Assembly: GCA_044353855.1 (NCBI GenBank)
Contig: JBILBF010000001.1
Coordinates: forward strand, 843,443-907,442
DNA length: 64,000 nt
Source: UKL13-3 sp044353855
Lineage (GTDB): Bacteria; Bacteroidota; Bacteroidia; UKL13-3
Reading direction: 5' to 3'
How positions within the stretch are numbered: position 1 is the stretch's first letter; every line of letters begins with the position of its first letter. This document shows positions 27,156 to 35,312 of this stretch, piece after piece. Both the position numbers and the translations under genes were made by a program. The notes beneath the pieces are model-generated. The model was not told the DNA's origin and ran no database searches. It saw only the letters and a program-made list of their open reading frames with translations.

Positions 27156-27395
27156 TTAAAATAAAAAAGCCCAATCTTTCAATTGGGCATTTATTAGTTG
27201 CGGAGACAGGACTCGAACCTGTGTCCGTCAACTGACGGATATGATCCCAACGACTTAAAATAAAAAAGCCCAATCTTTCAATTGGGCTTTTATTAGTTGC
27301 GGAGACAGGACTCGAACCTGTGTCCGTCAACTGACGGATATGATCCCAACGACTTAAAATAAAAAAGCCCAATCTTTCAATTGGGCTTTTATTAG
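27156..27395 (-). repeat. 99-bp tandem repeat built from the 3' half of tRNA-fMet plus its terminator
   Basis: Two full 99-bp units (27156-27254 and 27255-27353) and the start of a third, which leads into the intact tRNA gene. Each unit contains the hairpin terminator, the 26-nt tRNA 3' segment (27198-27223, 27297-27322; the third is in the real tRNA at 27396-27421), a perfect 7-bp palindrome tccgtcaactgacgga in place of the variable/anticodon 3' side, and tatgatcccaacgac, which matches 13 of 15 bases of the tRNA anticodon-loop region. The 5' acceptor and D arm are missing, so the copies cannot be normal tRNAs. The units differ by one base (gggcat against gggctt). Confidence 0.9.
27361..27390 (-). 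terminator. Terminator of tRNA-fMet
   Basis: Stem gcccaat / attgggc with flanking A and T runs, directly 3' of the tRNA on the minus strand. Identical or nearly identical copies recur at 27262-27291 and 27163-27192 within the 99-bp repeat. Confidence 0.85.
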
Positions 27396-27467
<72 letters not shown>

Positions 27468-27538
27468 ATGTATCTTGAGTTTAATAAACTTCGATGAATC
27501 GAAAACAAATAACAATAAAGTAGTTGTTTTTGGGGATG

Positions 27539-27568
27539 CAAATATAGATAGCTTTTATTCTTTTGCAA
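27539..27568 (-). promoter_or_regulatory. Promoter of tRNA-fMet
   Basis: On the minus strand: TTG (27568-27566), a 19-nt spacer, then TATATTTG (27546-27539), a full match to the Bacteroidota -33/-7 consensus. It predicts a leader of roughly 65 nt before the mature tRNA. Confidence 0.7.
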
Positions 27569-27615
27569 GTATTTTATAAAATTAATATCGTTTCTTTGCA
27601 GATTAATTTTAATAA

Positions 27616-28503
27616 ATGAAGCATCAATCTGGTTTTGTAAGTATTATAGGTAAACCCAATGTTGGAAAATCAACTCTGATGAATGCCTTAGTAGGGGAGA
27701 AACTTTCTATTATTTCGCCTAAAGTACAAACCACTAGGCATCGCATTATGGGTATATTATCTAAACCAGAATACCAATTGGTTTTTTCGGATACGCCAGG
27801 TATTATAGAACCAAAATACAAGTTACATGGTAATATGATGCAATTTGTAAACGATAGTTTAGAAGATGCTGATGTGGTTATTTATCTAACAGATACTTTT
27901 ACTTCAGCAGAAAAAGATGCAGAATTAATTCAACGTATAAAAGCAATCAAATCACCTTTAATTATTGTTGTAAATAAAGTAGATGAATTAAAAGAAACAG
28001 AACAAATTGTAGAACGTGTTAATTTTTGGAAAGAACAAGTAGACTGCGAAGCCATTATACCAATTTCAGCACTCAACAAATTCAATTTGGACATGCTACT
28101 CCAAAATATTCTAAAGCATGCACCCGAAGCACCTCCTTTTTATCCAGAAGATCAACTAACAGATAAATCAGAACGTTTTATTGCGGCTGAAATTATTCGT
28201 GAAAAAATAATGATGCGTTACAAGGAAGAGATTCCATACTCGGTTCAGGTTGAAGTTGTAGAATTTAAAGATGAAGAGAATTTATTGAGAATTAGTGCTG
28301 AAATTTATGTAATGCGTGATTCTCAAAAAATTATTCTTATAGGTAAAGGTGGAATAGCTTTAAAAAATGTGGGTGTAGCAGCTCGAAGGGATATGGAACA
28401 ATTTTTTGGAAAGCAGGTATACTTACAAACATTTGTTAAAGTAAAAGATAACTGGAGGGATGATGATAGAATGCTCAAACAATTTGGATACAAAAACGAT
28501 TAA
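27616..28503 (+). CDS. era: GTPase Era
   Basis: The 295-residue GTPase acts in 16S rRNA maturation and 30S assembly. G motifs: GKPNVGKSTLMNAL (G1), QTTRHRIMG (G2), DTPGI (G3) and NKVD (G4). A C-terminal KH domain contains IGKGGIALKNVGVAARRDMEQFFG and ends LQTFVKVKDNWRDD, both typical of Era. It is followed by der, 62 nt downstream; the two GTPases are neighbours in many Bacteroidota. Confidence 0.97.
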   Translation: MKHQSGFVSIIGKPNVGKSTLMNALVGEKLSIISPKVQTTRHRIMGILSKPEYQLVFSDTPGIIEPKYKLHGNMMQFVNDSLEDADVVIYLTDTFTSAEKDAELIQRIKAIKSPLIIVVNKVDELKETEQIVERVNFWKEQVDCEAIIPISALNKFNLDMLLQNILKHAPEAPPFYPEDQLTDKSERFIAAEIIREKIMMRYKEEIPYSVQVEVVEFKDEENLLRISAEIYVMRDSQKIILIGKGGIALKNVGVAARRDMEQFFGKQVYLQTFVKVKDNWRDDDRMLKQFGYKND

Positions 28504-28565
28504 CGTTTAAAGTGTGAATTATTGATTTGAAGTAGTTTAAGAAAAAGTAATTAGAAATAAAAAGC

Positions 28566-29885
28566 ATGGGAAATATAGTAGCAATAGTAGGAAGGCCAAA
28601 TGTTGGAAAATCAACATTATTTAACAGGTTGGTGGGGCATAGAACAGCCATCGTTGATGATTATTCGGGAGTAACACGCGATAGGCATTATGGTTTAAGT
28701 GAGTGGAATGGAAGAGAATTTACAATTATAGACACAGGAGGATTTGTTTCAGGGTCGAATGATATTTTTGAAGCCGCAATAAATAGTCAAGTTAGAATAG
28801 CCATAGATGAAGCAGATGTGTTGATTTTTATGGTAGATGTTGCAGAAGGTATAACTGCTTTAGATCAATCCGTTGCTCAGCTTTTACGTAAAAGTAAAAA
28901 GCCAGTAATGTTAGTTGTCAATAAAGTAGATAATAATGATCGTGTATTTGCAGCTAGTGAGTTTTATGGACTAGGTTTTGAAAAGCTACACCAAGTTTCA
29001 TCAGCCTCGGGCAGTGGAACAGGAGATTTATTAGATGACGTGATAAATGCTTTGCCACCAATCATTGAAACAGACACAGAAAAAGGAGAAGAAGAAGTTT
29101 TACCTAAAATTGCCATTGTTGGAAGGCCAAATGTAGGGAAATCGTCATTGGTAAATGCGTTATTAGGTGAAGATAGAAATATCGTTACAGAAATTGCAGG
29201 AACAACAAGAGATACCATTAACACACTTTATAATGGTTATGGGCACAAATTTTTGTTAATAGATACAGCAGGAATTCGAAGAAAAGCTAAGGTAAAAGAA
29301 GATATTGAGTTTTATTCAGTGATGCGTTCTGTTAAAGCAATTGAAGATTGTGATGTAGCAATCTTAGTTATAGATGCTACAGTAGGTTTAGATTCTCAGG
29401 ATTTAAATTTAGTTCACCTAGCTGAAACCAATAGTAAAGGCTTAGTAATAGTTGTTAATAAATGGGATTTAGTTGAAAAAGACACTAAAACATCAACTGA
29501 GTTTGAAAAAGTAATTCGCAAAAAGCTAGAACCATTTACGGATGTACCTATTATTTTCACCTCAGCTATAACCAAACAACGTATTCATAAAGCGGTAGAG
29601 TTTGCAATGCAGGTTCATGAAAACCGAAAACGAAGAATTCCGACTCGTAAGTTAAATGATGTGATGCTTGCATACATAGAAGCATACCAACCTCCAGCTA
29701 TCAAAGGAAAGTATGTAAAAATAAAGTTCGTAACTCAGCTACCAGGTAGAAGTCCTAAATTTGCATTTTTTTGCAATTTACCTCAATACATAAATGATAG
29801 TTACAAACGGTATTTGGAAAATAAAATGCGAGAAAGCTTTGACCTACATGGAGTTCCAATTACTATTTTTATGAGAAAAAAATAA
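28566..29885 (+). CDS. der: Ribosome biogenesis GTPase Der (EngA)
   Basis: The 439-residue protein has two tandem GTPase domains, each with its own P-loop (GRPNVGKSTLFN near residue 8; GRPNVGKSSLVN near residue 183), DTGGF/DTAGI switch motifs and NKVD/NKWD specificity motifs. A C-terminal KH-like domain (about residues 350-439) includes the typical PAIKGKYVKIKFVTQ. Der is needed for 50S subunit assembly. It probably shares a transcript with era; a strong separate promoter for the next gene begins right after its stop. Confidence 0.97.
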   Translation: MGNIVAIVGRPNVGKSTLFNRLVGHRTAIVDDYSGVTRDRHYGLSEWNGREFTIIDTGGFVSGSNDIFEAAINSQVRIAIDEADVLIFMVDVAEGITALDQSVAQLLRKSKKPVMLVVNKVDNNDRVFAASEFYGLGFEKLHQVSSASGSGTGDLLDDVINALPPIIETDTEKGEEEVLPKIAIVGRPNVGKSSLVNALLGEDRNIVTEIAGTTRDTINTLYNGYGHKFLLIDTAGIRRKAKVKEDIEFYSVMRSVKAIEDCDVAILVIDATVGLDSQDLNLVHLAETNSKGLVIVVNKWDLVEKDTKTSTEFEKVIRKKLEPFTDVPIIFTSAITKQRIHKAVEFAMQVHENRKRRIPTRKLNDVMLAYIEAYQPPAIKGKYVKIKFVTQLPGRSPKFAFFCNLPQYINDSYKRYLENKMRESFDLHGVPITIFMRKK

Positions 29886-29890
29886 AAAAA

Positions 29891-29920
29891 TTGTTTTTTT
29901 CATAAAAAAGCATAATTTTG
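29891..29920 (+). promoter_or_regulatory. Strong consensus promoter of the small lipoprotein gene
   Basis: TTG at 29891-29893, an exact 19-nt spacer, and TAATTTTG at 29913-29920. Both halves match the Bacteroidota consensus. The start site would fall about 30 nt before the ATG at 29954. Confidence 0.75.
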
Positions 29921-29953
29921 CAATCGAATTTTAACCAATAAAAGTTTTATCAC

Positions 29954-30169
29954 ATGAAAAAAGTATTATCAATCCTTGCTGCAGCTTCAATGTTAGCAGT
30001 AATCGCTTGCGGTCCTTCAGCAGAAGAAAAAAAGAAAGCTGACGAAAAACGCATCCAAGATTCAATCGAGTCAGCTCAACGTATGGCTGATTCATTAGCT
30101 GCAATGGAAGCATCTATGATGCCTACAGATTCAATGGCTATGGATTCAACAGCAGTTGAAGCTAAGTAA
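29954..30169 (+). CDS. Small, probably highly expressed lipoprotein of unknown function
   Basis: The 71-residue protein has a lipobox ending at Cys19 (MLAVIAC), followed by a short charged helix (AEEKKKADEKRIQDSIESAQRMADSLAAM) and a Met/Ser/Thr/Asp tail (MMPTDSMAMDSTAVEAK). No catalytic features are visible. It has a perfect -33/-7 promoter and a strong terminator of its own. It also uses codons such as gct, gca, tca, cgc and atc more than its AT-rich neighbours do. These are signs of high expression and suggest an abundant envelope protein, loosely like a Lpp-type structural lipoprotein; that comparison is inference only. Confidence 0.85.
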   Translation: MKKVLSILAAASMLAVIACGPSAEEKKKADEKRIQDSIESAQRMADSLAAMEASMMPTDSMAMDSTAVEAK

Positions 30170-30194
30170 TTGATTGCGGAAACGCTTTAAATTT

Positions 30195-30226
30195 AAAAAG
30201 AGTGCCTCAAAGCACTCTTTTTTTTT
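30195..30226 (+). terminator. Terminator of the small lipoprotein gene
   Basis: An 11-bp perfect stem (aaaaagagtgc / gcactcttttt) with a 6-nt loop and a run of nine or more T. Confidence 0.9.
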
Positions 30227-30245
30227 ACCAAAAAAGTAAATAGTA

Positions 30246-30277
30246 TTTGTTTTTAAAGAATTTACGGCATACTTTTG
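30246..30277 (+). promoter_or_regulatory. Promoter of rpmH-rnpA-yidD
   Basis: TTTG at 30246-30249, a 20-nt spacer, then TACTTTTG at 30270-30277, which ends 21 nt before the rpmH ATG. Both halves match the consensus. Confidence 0.7.
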
Positions 30278-30298
30278 CCGTCCTAATTTGTAAATAGT

Positions 30299-30460
30299 AT
30301 GCCATTAAGAACGTTCCAACCCTCGACAAGAAAAAGAAGAAACAAGCACGGATTTCGTGAAAGGATGAGCACTGCAGCTGGTCGTAAAGTGATTAGAGCG
30401 CGTAGGGCTCGTGGCCGTAAAAAGCTAACTGTATCTAGCGAAAAACGCCATAAAAAATAA
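30299..30460 (+). CDS. rpmH: 50S ribosomal protein L34
   Basis: A 53-residue basic protein starting MPLRTFQPSTRKRRNKHGFR and continuing MSTAAGRKVIRARRARGRKKL, the unmistakable L34 pattern. The usual start MKRTFQPS is here MPLRTFQPS, with a short C-terminal extension (TVSSEKRHKK). It is first of the conserved rpmH-rnpA-yidD group and has a consensus promoter 22-53 nt upstream. Codon use is less AT-biased than average, as expected for a ribosomal protein gene. Confidence 0.97.
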   Translation: MPLRTFQPSTRKRRNKHGFRERMSTAAGRKVIRARRARGRKKLTVSSEKRHKK

Positions 30461-30544
30461 TTACCCGTAAGTTCGAAACATTGTTTTCAGATGTTGAAAA
30501 ACATTTTTTTCTATTGTCTGGGTTTTCATTATTCGAATTTTAGT

Positions 30545-30964
30545 ATGTATACATTTCATAAATCAGAAAAGCTTTCCAGCAAAAAACTGATTGCAAAACT
30601 TTTTGTAAAAGGAAATCGTGGATTATCACGATTTCCTTTTCGTTTTACATGGGTACCAGCTTTATTAGAGGCTCCAGTGCCCGCTCAGGTGCTTTTTATA
30701 GTTTCTAAGCGTAATTTTAGTAAGGCAACATCCAGAAATAAAATAAAACGACAATTACGAGAGCTATATAGATTATCAAAACCAATGTTATATAGTTGTT
30801 TAGGTGATAATAAACAGATAGCATTATCAATTATGTATAATGCACCTGTTGCAATATCATACCAAGAACTAGCAAACATATTTGCGGTTAGTATCAAACA
30901 ACTTTGCAATGATTTGGACAAAAATTATACAAGCCCCATTCATCATTCTCATTCGGATATATAA
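30545..30964 (+). CDS. rnpA: Ribonuclease P protein component
   Basis: A protein of about 139 residues, the protein subunit of RNase P (tRNA 5' maturation). The hallmark RNR region is VSKRNFSKATSRNKIKRQLRELYR, and the N-terminal part KLSSKKLIAKLFVKGNR is typical. The frame opens at 30491, but the ATG at 30545 (MYTFHKSEKLSSKK) gives the standard N-terminus. It lies between rpmH and yidD, overlapping yidD by 56 nt in another frame. Confidence 0.94.
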   Translation: MYTFHKSEKLSSKKLIAKLFVKGNRGLSRFPFRFTWVPALLEAPVPAQVLFIVSKRNFSKATSRNKIKRQLRELYRLSKPMLYSCLGDNKQIALSIMYNAPVAISYQELANIFAVSIKQLCNDLDKNYTSPIHHSHSDI

Positions 30965-31136
30965 GTATTCCATTTCACCTTTGTTACCTAACGCATGTAG
31001 GTACACACCTACTTGCTCAAATTACACAGAACAAGCAATTTTAAAATACGGTATTGTGAAAGGAATTGGAATGGGCATTAGGCGTATTTCTAAATGTCAT
31101 CCATGGGGAGGAAGTGGTTATGATCCATTACCTTAA
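30909..31136 (+). CDS. yidD: Membrane protein insertion efficiency factor YidD
   Basis: The 75-residue protein has the YidD pattern: an N-terminal amphipathic segment (IIQAPFIILIRIYKYSISPLL), CRYTPTCSNYTEQAILKYG and a C-terminal KCHPWGGSGYDPLP with the conserved cysteines. It assists YidC-dependent membrane insertion. The ATG at 30909 (MIWTKIIQ) is chosen over a TTG at 30882. It starts inside rnpA (56-nt overlap), implying translational coupling. The usual yidC neighbour is absent from this side. Confidence 0.94.
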   Translation: MIWTKIIQAPFIILIRIYKYSISPLLPNACRYTPTCSNYTEQAILKYGIVKGIGMGIRRISKCHPWGGSGYDPLP

Positions 31137-31192
31137 ACTGTTCGTTTAAAAAACTTTTATCAAATTTATCAATAAATCCAAGCAAAAGAGCA

Positions 31193-31200
31193 TAAATTTG
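31193..31200 (+). promoter_or_regulatory. Putative -7 element (TAAATTTG) upstream of the S41 peptidase gene
   Basis: Perfect TAnnTTTG 56 nt before the chosen ATG; no TTG at the normal -33 distance. It supports the internal start at 31256 over 31202. Confidence 0.35.
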
Positions 31201-31255
31201 GTTGATTTTAAGTTCATTTCAAATTTGTATTCTTGATCGTGTTAATTATATTTTT

Positions 31256-32926
31256 ATGAAAGAAATTTTCAAAAAAGTTAAATGGTATTATTTACTAATA
31301 TCTTTAAGTGTTGTTGCGTTATTTTCCTTTACTCAAACAAATAACAATTATTTTGAAATTTCTAAGAATCTCGACATTTTCGCAACACTTTATAGAGAGG
31401 TTAATGCCTATTATGTAGATGATGTTGATGCAGGAAAATTAATGCGGAAGGCAATAGACGAGATGCTGAATACACTCGATCCATACACCAATTATATTTC
31501 AGAATCAGAAATTGAAGATTTTAGGTTTCAAATGACCGGACAATATGGAGGAATTGGCTCACAAATTGGCCAAAAAGGTGATTTTATAATGATAACTGAT
31601 CCCTATGAAGGTTATCCGGCTCAAAAAGAAGACCTGAGAGCTGGAGATTTGTTATTAGAAGTTGAAGGTAAATCTGTAAGAGGTAAGAATAGTAGTGATA
31701 TAAGTAAATTATTAAAAGGTCAGCCAGGTACAAAAGTTAAACTATTAATAAAAAGGGAAGCTGAAGGTGAAATTCTTAAAATAGTAACGAGAGAAGAAAT
31801 TCATGTTAAAAATGTGCCTTATGTTGGTATGATCAATGAATATACTGGTTATATAAGATTGCAATCATTTACAAATGATGCAGGCAAAGAGGTAAAAGAA
31901 GCATTATTGGAACTTAAAAAGAATCCTAAATTATCATCTTTAATATTGGATGTTCGAGGCAATCCAGGTGGATTATTACATGAATCTGTGAATATCGTAA
32001 ATGTATTTGTTGCCCGGGGAACGGATGTAGTAAGTACTAAGGGGAAAATAAAAGAGTCGGATAAAACATATCCAACACTTAATGTTGCAATAGATACCTT
32101 AATTCCGTTGGTTGTTTTAACCAATCGTTCATCTGCTTCAGCATCTGAAATTGTTTCGGGAAGTATTCAGGATTTGGATAGAGGAGTGATAATTGGTAGT
32201 AGAACATTCGGAAAAGGATTAGTACAAAATACGCGACCGCTTAGTTATGGTACACAAGTTAAAATTACAACTGCAAAATACTATACTCCTTCAGGGCGTT
32301 GCATACAAGCATTAGATTATTCTCATCGTAATGATGATGGAAGTGTGGGAGCTATTCCTGATAGTCTAAAAAGAGAATTTAAAACTAAAAGTGGTCGCAA
32401 AGTATATGATGGTGGTGGGGTTGATCCTGATATACTTGTTATCCAACAACCGTATTCTAAAATTGCAGAAAGTTTATTAAGTAAACAACTCATTTTTGAT
32501 TACGCTACCTTTTATCGTTCCAAAAATAAGAGTATTCTAGCCGCAAAAGATTTTAAACTAAGCGATGTAGAGTTTGGAGCGTTTAAAGATTTTATTTCAA
32601 CCAAGGAATACGACTATACAACCGCTAGTGAGAGAGCCTTAGATGAGTTTAAAAAGAAGGCAGAGGCTGAAAAATATTTCGATGGAGTAAAATTACAATA
32701 TGAATCATTGAGGCAAAATTTAAAACACGATAAAAGTGCAGATCTTGAAAAAAATAAAGAAGAGTTAAAAGAACTATTAGAAGAAGAAATAACTAAAAGA
32801 TATTATTTTCAAAAGGCAAGATATGAAGCCTCATTTAAAAATGATGAAGACATACAAGCAGCACTAAAACTGTTTGAAGATTCTTTAAAATATAAAGAAA
32901 TACTAAGACCTGCACTTAAAAAGTAG
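31256..32926 (+). CDS. S41 family C-terminal processing peptidase (CtpA-like)
   Basis: A protein of about 556 residues with an N-terminal membrane anchor (WYYLLISLSVVALFSF), a PDZ domain (YGGIGSQIGQKGDFIMIT ... GDLLLEVEGKSVRG) and an S41 catalytic domain with LDVRGNPGGLL, the Ser-containing SSASASEIVSG and the Lys-containing TFGKGLVQ. It is a periplasmic tail-specific protease. The C-terminal third (about residue 400 onward) is charged and helical, as in Bacteroidota CtpA proteins. The ORF opens at 31202, but the ATG at 31256 (MKEIFKKVKWYY) directly precedes the anchor. Confidence 0.94.
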   Translation: MKEIFKKVKWYYLLISLSVVALFSFTQTNNNYFEISKNLDIFATLYREVNAYYVDDVDAGKLMRKAIDEMLNTLDPYTNYISESEIEDFRFQMTGQYGGIGSQIGQKGDFIMITDPYEGYPAQKEDLRAGDLLLEVEGKSVRGKNSSDISKLLKGQPGTKVKLLIKREAEGEILKIVTREEIHVKNVPYVGMINEYTGYIRLQSFTNDAGKEVKEALLELKKNPKLSSLILDVRGNPGGLLHESVNIVNVFVARGTDVVSTKGKIKESDKTYPTLNVAIDTLIPLVVLTNRSSASASEIVSGSIQDLDRGVIIGSRTFGKGLVQNTRPLSYGTQVKITTAKYYTPSGRCIQALDYSHRNDDGSVGAIPDSLKREFKTKSGRKVYDGGGVDPDILVIQQPYSKIAESLLSKQLIFDYATFYRSKNKSILAAKDFKLSDVEFGAFKDFISTKEYDYTTASERALDEFKKKAEAEKYFDGVKLQYESLRQNLKHDKSADLEKNKEELKELLEEEITKRYYFQKARYEASFKNDEDIQAALKLFEDSLKYKEILRPALKK

Positions 32927-33005
32927 AGAATAAATTGAATGAGTGATTATTCCTAAAAACCTCATACTGTTTATTCATGATATTTGATTATATGGAATAT
33001 TAACT

Positions 33006-33827
33006 ATGCTAGAGATTACTGATTATATTCTTCTGTTTTTATTAGGTTCTTTTGGAGCATTCGTGGCAGGTTTTTTAGGTGTGGGCGGAGGGATTATTTA
33101 TATTCCTATTCTTCAACATTTTTTGTCAAAATTGAATTTGCCAGATGATATATTGGTTAAAGCAATTTTGGCGAACTCTTTGTTTGTCATAATATTTTCG
33201 GGCTCTGTAGCAACATATAAACAATATAAGTTGGGTAATTTTTTTCCCAAAGAAGTTTTGTTTGCAGCCATTCCCGGTGCATTGAGTGCTTTGTGTATGA
33301 CATTTTTAATAAAATCGGGAAGTTGGTATTCTAAAGAAGTATTCAATTATATTTTTGCATCAATGCTATTGATAATCATTACTCAAATGATTTTTGCTAA
33401 AAAACCCGTTGCATTCAAGACAGCTATTAAATTTAAACCACTTTCTTTTATATTAACTGGTTTTTTTGCTGGTTTTGTAACAGCATTATCGGGTTTAGGC
33501 GGAGGTGTAGTAATGACTCCAATTTTTACTGACATTATTAAAATTGATATCAGAAAAGCAAGTTCTATCTCAAATGGTATTATTCCGATATTTGCAATTG
33601 CAATTGGTATTTATAATTTAACTTCAAAAGCACCTGTCATTATTGAAAATGGACAAATCGGTTTTGTTATATTACCAATTGTTATACCTATGATTTTAGC
33701 CACTTTCATATTTGCACAGTTAGGTGTAAAATATTCACAACAGACTAAACCTGAAGTTGTAAGAGCCATTTTTGCTGTATTTGTTTCTATTGTATTTATC
33801 AAACTGATATATGATATTTTTATATAA
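33006..33827 (+). CDS. TauE/SafE family membrane permease (sulfite exporter-like)
   Basis: The 273-residue integral membrane protein has about eight hydrophobic segments and two family-typical glycine-rich repeats, VAGFLGVGGGIIYIPIL near the N-terminus and VTALSGLGGGVVMTPIF in the second half. This internal duplication is the TauE/SafE signature. Members are thought to export sulfite, sulfonates or other organosulfur anions; the substrate here is unknown. No sulfur-metabolism genes adjoin. It stands 79 nt after the protease gene. Confidence 0.9.
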   Translation: MLEITDYILLFLLGSFGAFVAGFLGVGGGIIYIPILQHFLSKLNLPDDILVKAILANSLFVIIFSGSVATYKQYKLGNFFPKEVLFAAIPGALSALCMTFLIKSGSWYSKEVFNYIFASMLLIIITQMIFAKKPVAFKTAIKFKPLSFILTGFFAGFVTALSGLGGGVVMTPIFTDIIKIDIRKASSISNGIIPIFAIAIGIYNLTSKAPVIIENGQIGFVILPIVIPMILATFIFAQLGVKYSQQTKPEVVRAIFAVFVSIVFIKLIYDIFI

Positions 33828-33890
33828 GTTTATTCCTATTTGTTTTCTTACATAAACATACTATTCAGTTTTTAGAAGTTGAATTTTAAT

Positions 33891-34556
33891 TTAAGTAGCT
33901 ATTTGTAATACTTTAGCAATAGCATGAACTTTATATTTTTTTCCAGTTAAAACGTCTTCACAGATTATATAAGTTCTGAGTTTTTCTATTTTTCGGAGAG
34001 TCATTTTAGTACGATTGGTCATTTTAAATAGACTTTCCATTGGCAAATCGTCAAGTATAGTTTGGTGTATTCCTGTATTGTATTTCATCAATGCCTTCAT
34101 TAAATAAACATCACCACTATGCGTGTATTTAGGAGCTTTCATGTGTTTTATTAAAGGTTGTTCGATATCAATTGGGAATATTTTCATGATAACAAGGGGA
34201 CGCATACAATTTTTAAATTCTTCTTTCCATTCTAAACCATGTGATTGATGATGTGGGCCATATTTTTTATGTGTTATATGGTGTGCTAGTTCATGAATAA
34301 ATGTAATTAAAAAATCAAATGGATTTAAATTATGATTAATACTTATACGACTACCTTTTCCTATATGTGGAGTATAATCACCTAATCTGTCTTTTCTCTC
34401 AATTTCTATGTGTAAATGTAACTTATAAAGTATAATCAGTTCACTGCAATATTCAACAGCCGTATGAGGTAAATATTTTTGAAGTACATTCATTAATTGC
34501 TGTTTGTGCTTCAATTGTAATTCATCTAATTTACCAAGTAACAGCGAGTCATGCAT
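33891..34556 (-). CDS. SprT-like zinc metallopeptidase-fold protein
   Basis: The 221-residue protein has the zinc site HELAHH (His88, Glu89, His92) and a third-ligand candidate His106 in HQSHGLEWKEEF, the SprT/Spartan arrangement. The C-terminal part (about 150-221) includes FKMTNRTKMTLRKIEKLRTYIICEDVLTGKKYKVHAIAKV, probably the nucleic-acid-binding half, but it has no obvious Cys4 zinc ribbon of the kind seen in other SprT proteins. Eukaryotic Spartan degrades DNA-protein crosslinks; the bacterial role is unproven. It is transcribed away from the next gene. Confidence 0.85.
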   Translation of the reverse strand: MHDSLLLGKLDELQLKHKQQLMNVLQKYLPHTAVEYCSELIILYKLHLHIEIERKDRLGDYTPHIGKGSRISINHNLNPFDFLITFIHELAHHITHKKYGPHHQSHGLEWKEEFKNCMRPLVIMKIFPIDIEQPLIKHMKAPKYTHSGDVYLMKALMKYNTGIHQTILDDLPMESLFKMTNRTKMTLRKIEKLRTYIICEDVLTGKKYKVHAIAKVLQIAT

Positions 34557-34644
34557 TTTGAATAAAAATTATTATAAATAGGATTAAATAAGGTAAAGAA
34601 AATAAGCAACAATTGTTAATTTGCCAAAACATAATATTAACACC

Positions 34645-34980
34645 ATGATTGAATTTGAATTAATTAATAAAGAAAATATTCCCGAGTACCATTGTGTAAC
34701 CTATGAGGTGCTTGAAAGCAAAGAGGCCATATTAGAACGTAATACCGAATTACAAAAAGCCATGTTACTAGGAAATAGCGAACATGTAAAGTATAAAATT
34801 TATTTTACAACTACAGAGGGGTTAAAGGAAGTTGAAACAACAGTTTGGGCTGCAACAGATTCTGATGTTACATTAAAAGGTGGAATTATAATTCCAATTA
34901 CAGCAATTAATAAGATTGCTTTTTTATACACAAAAATGCCCCGCAAGGCGGGGCGTTTTTGTGTAATTTATCAACTATAA
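34645..34980 (+). CDS. Hypothetical protein whose 3' end contains a terminator hairpin
   Basis: A protein of about 111 residues starting MIEFELINKENIPEY. The conserved-looking body has YEVLESKEAILERNTELQKAMLLGNSEHVKYKIYFTTTEGLKEVETTVWAATDSDVTLKGGIIIPITAINKI. This all-beta/helix pattern is familiar from small Bacteroidota hypotheticals, but I know no function. The frame extends back to a TTG at 34621; the ATG at 34645 is preferred. The last 19 or so codons (TKMPRKAGRFCVIYQL) are encoded by a near-perfect hairpin, so the natural C-terminus seems to have been extended through the terminator. Confidence 0.75.
   Translation: MIEFELINKENIPEYHCVTYEVLESKEAILERNTELQKAMLLGNSEHVKYKIYFTTTEGLKEVETTVWAATDSDVTLKGGIIIPITAINKIAFLYTKMPRKAGRFCVIYQL
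34929..34965 (+). terminator. GC-rich terminator hairpin overlapping the 3' end of the hypothetical gene
   Basis: A 17-bp stem with one G-T wobble (acacaaaaatgccccgc / gcggggcgtttttgtgt, loop aag) and a T run in the right arm. It lies inside the reading frame ending at 34980. Confidence 0.8.
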
Positions 34981-35009
34981 AAACATGGCAACTGGCATTG
35001 CCGGTTTTT
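34980..35009 (+). terminator. Second, weaker terminator hairpin
   Basis: Stem aaaac..ggcaa / ttgcc..gtttt with loop ctggca and a following T run, just 15 nt after the first hairpin. The remaining 300 nt up to 35312 are AT-rich, with no gene or structure that I recognise. Confidence 0.55.
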
Positions 35010-35312
35010 CGAATAAAATTTAGAATAGGTAATTAGCATTGATTTGGGTATAAATACTTGAAACAACTTTCTATTTTGTCCAACTCATCCTATTCATTTA
35101 ATTTAGTAATTAGAGAGTAAACTTTAGAATAACAAAATAACTTTCCTATTACTTAGCCTTCAAATTTAGGCACTTTTGTACTCTTAGCCAAAGGAAATGA
35201 TTGATTTAATTAATTGATATTCAGGTATTATTATTTTTTTATTCAGATTTATTTTAAAAGAAAAATTAAATCAAGAGTTGTATCTGAATTCTTAAGGCGC
35301 TAATAATCAACA

